From Geosiphon pyriformis (lineage: Eukaryota; Glomeromycota; Glomeromycetes; Archaeosporales; Geosiphonaceae): a stretch of 64,000 nucleotides of DNA. Both the position numbers and the translations under genes were made by a program. The notes under the pieces were generated by a model. That model did no database searches. It was not told the origin of the DNA and saw only the letters and a program-made list of their open reading frames with translations. Shown one piece after another: positions 62,630 to 64,000 of this stretch. The first letter of the stretch is position 1. Each line of letters opens with the position of its first letter. The stretch spans positions 30,999-94,998 of the forward strand of contig JAAOMT010000607.1 of NCBI GenBank assembly GCA_016748015.1, in the 5' to 3' direction.

Positions 62630-64000
62630 TCGGATTTTTGCCTTTTAGCTTAATTCGGTTTTTTTTTGTTATATCAGATTTTATTCTTACACCACATATG
62701 AAAAAATCTCCTTCATTTAATTTCCTTGCGAGTTGTTCAGATTGATTTTCACTGACATGTTTAGAAAATAATAAAATATAGTGTAAGTTTGATGAACTAG
62801 CTATTTCTAATTCATACTTAGAAATTCAGGTTTAACAAATTTTCACCATAGCTGATGAAAATTTTAAATACCATATTGTTTTATCTCGAAAGATAAAATC
62901 AAAGGTCATAATAATAATAATAATGCAGCCACGTATTACATGTACTTTCCATTTATGAATTGAATTCGTTCTTTTTTAAAATCAAGACCTTATTGATAGT
63001 GGTAAGAAAAATCTACAAAATTGTGTTTAAAAAAATTAATGGTATTTTTTACGAGAAAAAGGTTATTTTTTTAATGCCATAAGCGAAGATTATGCCTCTC
63101 TTTTTATAGGGATATATTTAACAGAAATACTGATAAGAGATTTTGACTTAGAGTTTTCATTAATTTTGGGAAAAACAGAAATATTTTGATTAATAAATTT
63201 TAATAATAGATATTCGGATTTAAAAGTATTCCCACTGATATAATAATTTCTTCAGATGTCCATAAGGCTCTGCTACCCAACATATTAAGATCGTCTTTTA
63301 ATATTTTTGGGTTTTTTCTTGTGTCCTTTTTTTAATAAATTTTTTTATGAATATTCTAATTATTTAACTAAATTTAAGGCTTCACTATTTTTAAATGAAA
63401 AGCTTCAAAAAATCGAAGTAATTAAAATTTTATTTTGACCTTGCCTTCATTGAAAAAGTATTTCAGCGTGGATTTAATTTGAGGCAAATTAATATAAAAT
63501 TTTCAAATCCCAATAAAATTTGTTTTGCAATTTAAAATTATGGTTTTAATTAAAATAAACACTCACATTTTTCTCATTTAAAACTAATGGACATAAAAAT
63601 ATTTTCCTGACCATAAAATTTTTTATTCGTGCTGATCAAATTAATATATTTCAATAGCAAGGGCAGAGGGTTTTCGTTTTACTCGGTGAAAAAGTATATT
63701 AAGCATGCTCAATATTACCTAATTTTAATATTTGAATCCGAACTTGTGTAAAAAAGGTCTCAAGAATATTTGATCATTGGTTTAAAAATAATGTTATTAT
63801 TGCTTGGATTTAAGCTAATATTAGCAATTCTTAAAGTTACTACCGAACTATTTCATTTAAAAATACTTATATTAATTACAATAGTTTATTATACATTAGG
63901 TTTCTTAAATATTTTATATCGATCATTTCAAATTTCTGAATTAGATTTCAATAGGCTTAAACAATAAACAGTAAATAACAAGAGTTTATCAGAATTGGCA
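62630..64000. other. Intergenic to window end
   Basis: AT-rich. A hydrophobic Leu/Ile ORF at 63770-63967 has no support beyond length. Nothing else recognised. Confidence 0.4.

Noticed and set aside
63640-63700. IARAEG-like stretch resembling part of the Fanzor relics
   Set aside because: Only about 18 bp match (AATAGCAAGGGCAGAGGG) and no other Fanzor block lies nearby; treated as chance.
63770-63967. Hydrophobic ORF near the window end
   Set aside because: Leu/Ile content follows base composition; no signal for a real gene.

Overview
This is an AT-rich window from a filamentous fungal genome. Genes have short GT-AG introns, intergenic space is long and low in complexity, (TAA)n tracts are common, and worn-out transposons are scattered through it. 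The single-exon F-box/LRR protein, the expanded secreted class-3 lipase family and the seven-helix receptor together suggest an arbuscular mycorrhizal fungus (Glomeromycotina, Rhizophagus-like). That assignment is inference from protein style, not a database match.

Layout. 0-20 kb: a secreted cysteine-containing protein (-), a Tc1/mariner relic (-), a small spliced secreted protein (+), a secreted serine-rich protein (-), a cytochrome P450-like gene (+) whose heme-ligating cysteine is replaced by Asn, a second Tc1 relic, and a spliced unknown gene (-). 20-31 kb: an F-box/LRR relic abuts a decayed Fanzor/TnpB-type RNA-guided nuclease gene (-). Lipase-like gene L1 follows, then a second Fanzor relic in the opposite orientation (+), then lipase-like L2. 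31-35 kb: AT-rich space with two LTR-like relics in inverted orientation and an 18-bp minisatellite. 35-42 kb: lipase-like L3 (-) and L4 (+, frameshifted). 42-51 kb: an F-box/LRR gene (-), lipase-like L5 (-) and a spliced seven-transmembrane receptor (+). 53-64 kb: lipases L6 (-), L7 (-), a third Tc1 relic and L8 (+).

The core of the window is a cluster of eight paralogous secreted or membrane-anchored class-3 lipase-fold genes over about 40 kb. I reconstructed exon structures for all eight, and the intron positions and phases are shared. L6 and L8 keep the Ser-Asp-His triad (GHSxGG). L5 has lost only the Ser (GHGIGG). L1, L2, L3, L4 and L7 have GFGRAG in place of GHSxGG and have also lost the His, so they look like catalytically dead relatives kept as open, correctly spliced genes. 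L1, L2 and L3 are recent segmental copies that share promoters. The 3' flank of L4 is homologous to the 5' flank of L2, a footprint of tandem-array rearrangement.

The most notable non-lipase items are the two inverted Fanzor relics on either side of L1, and the P450 lacking its cysteine. All calls come from reading the sequence alone; splice sites are inferred from GT-AG signals and from agreement between paralogs.
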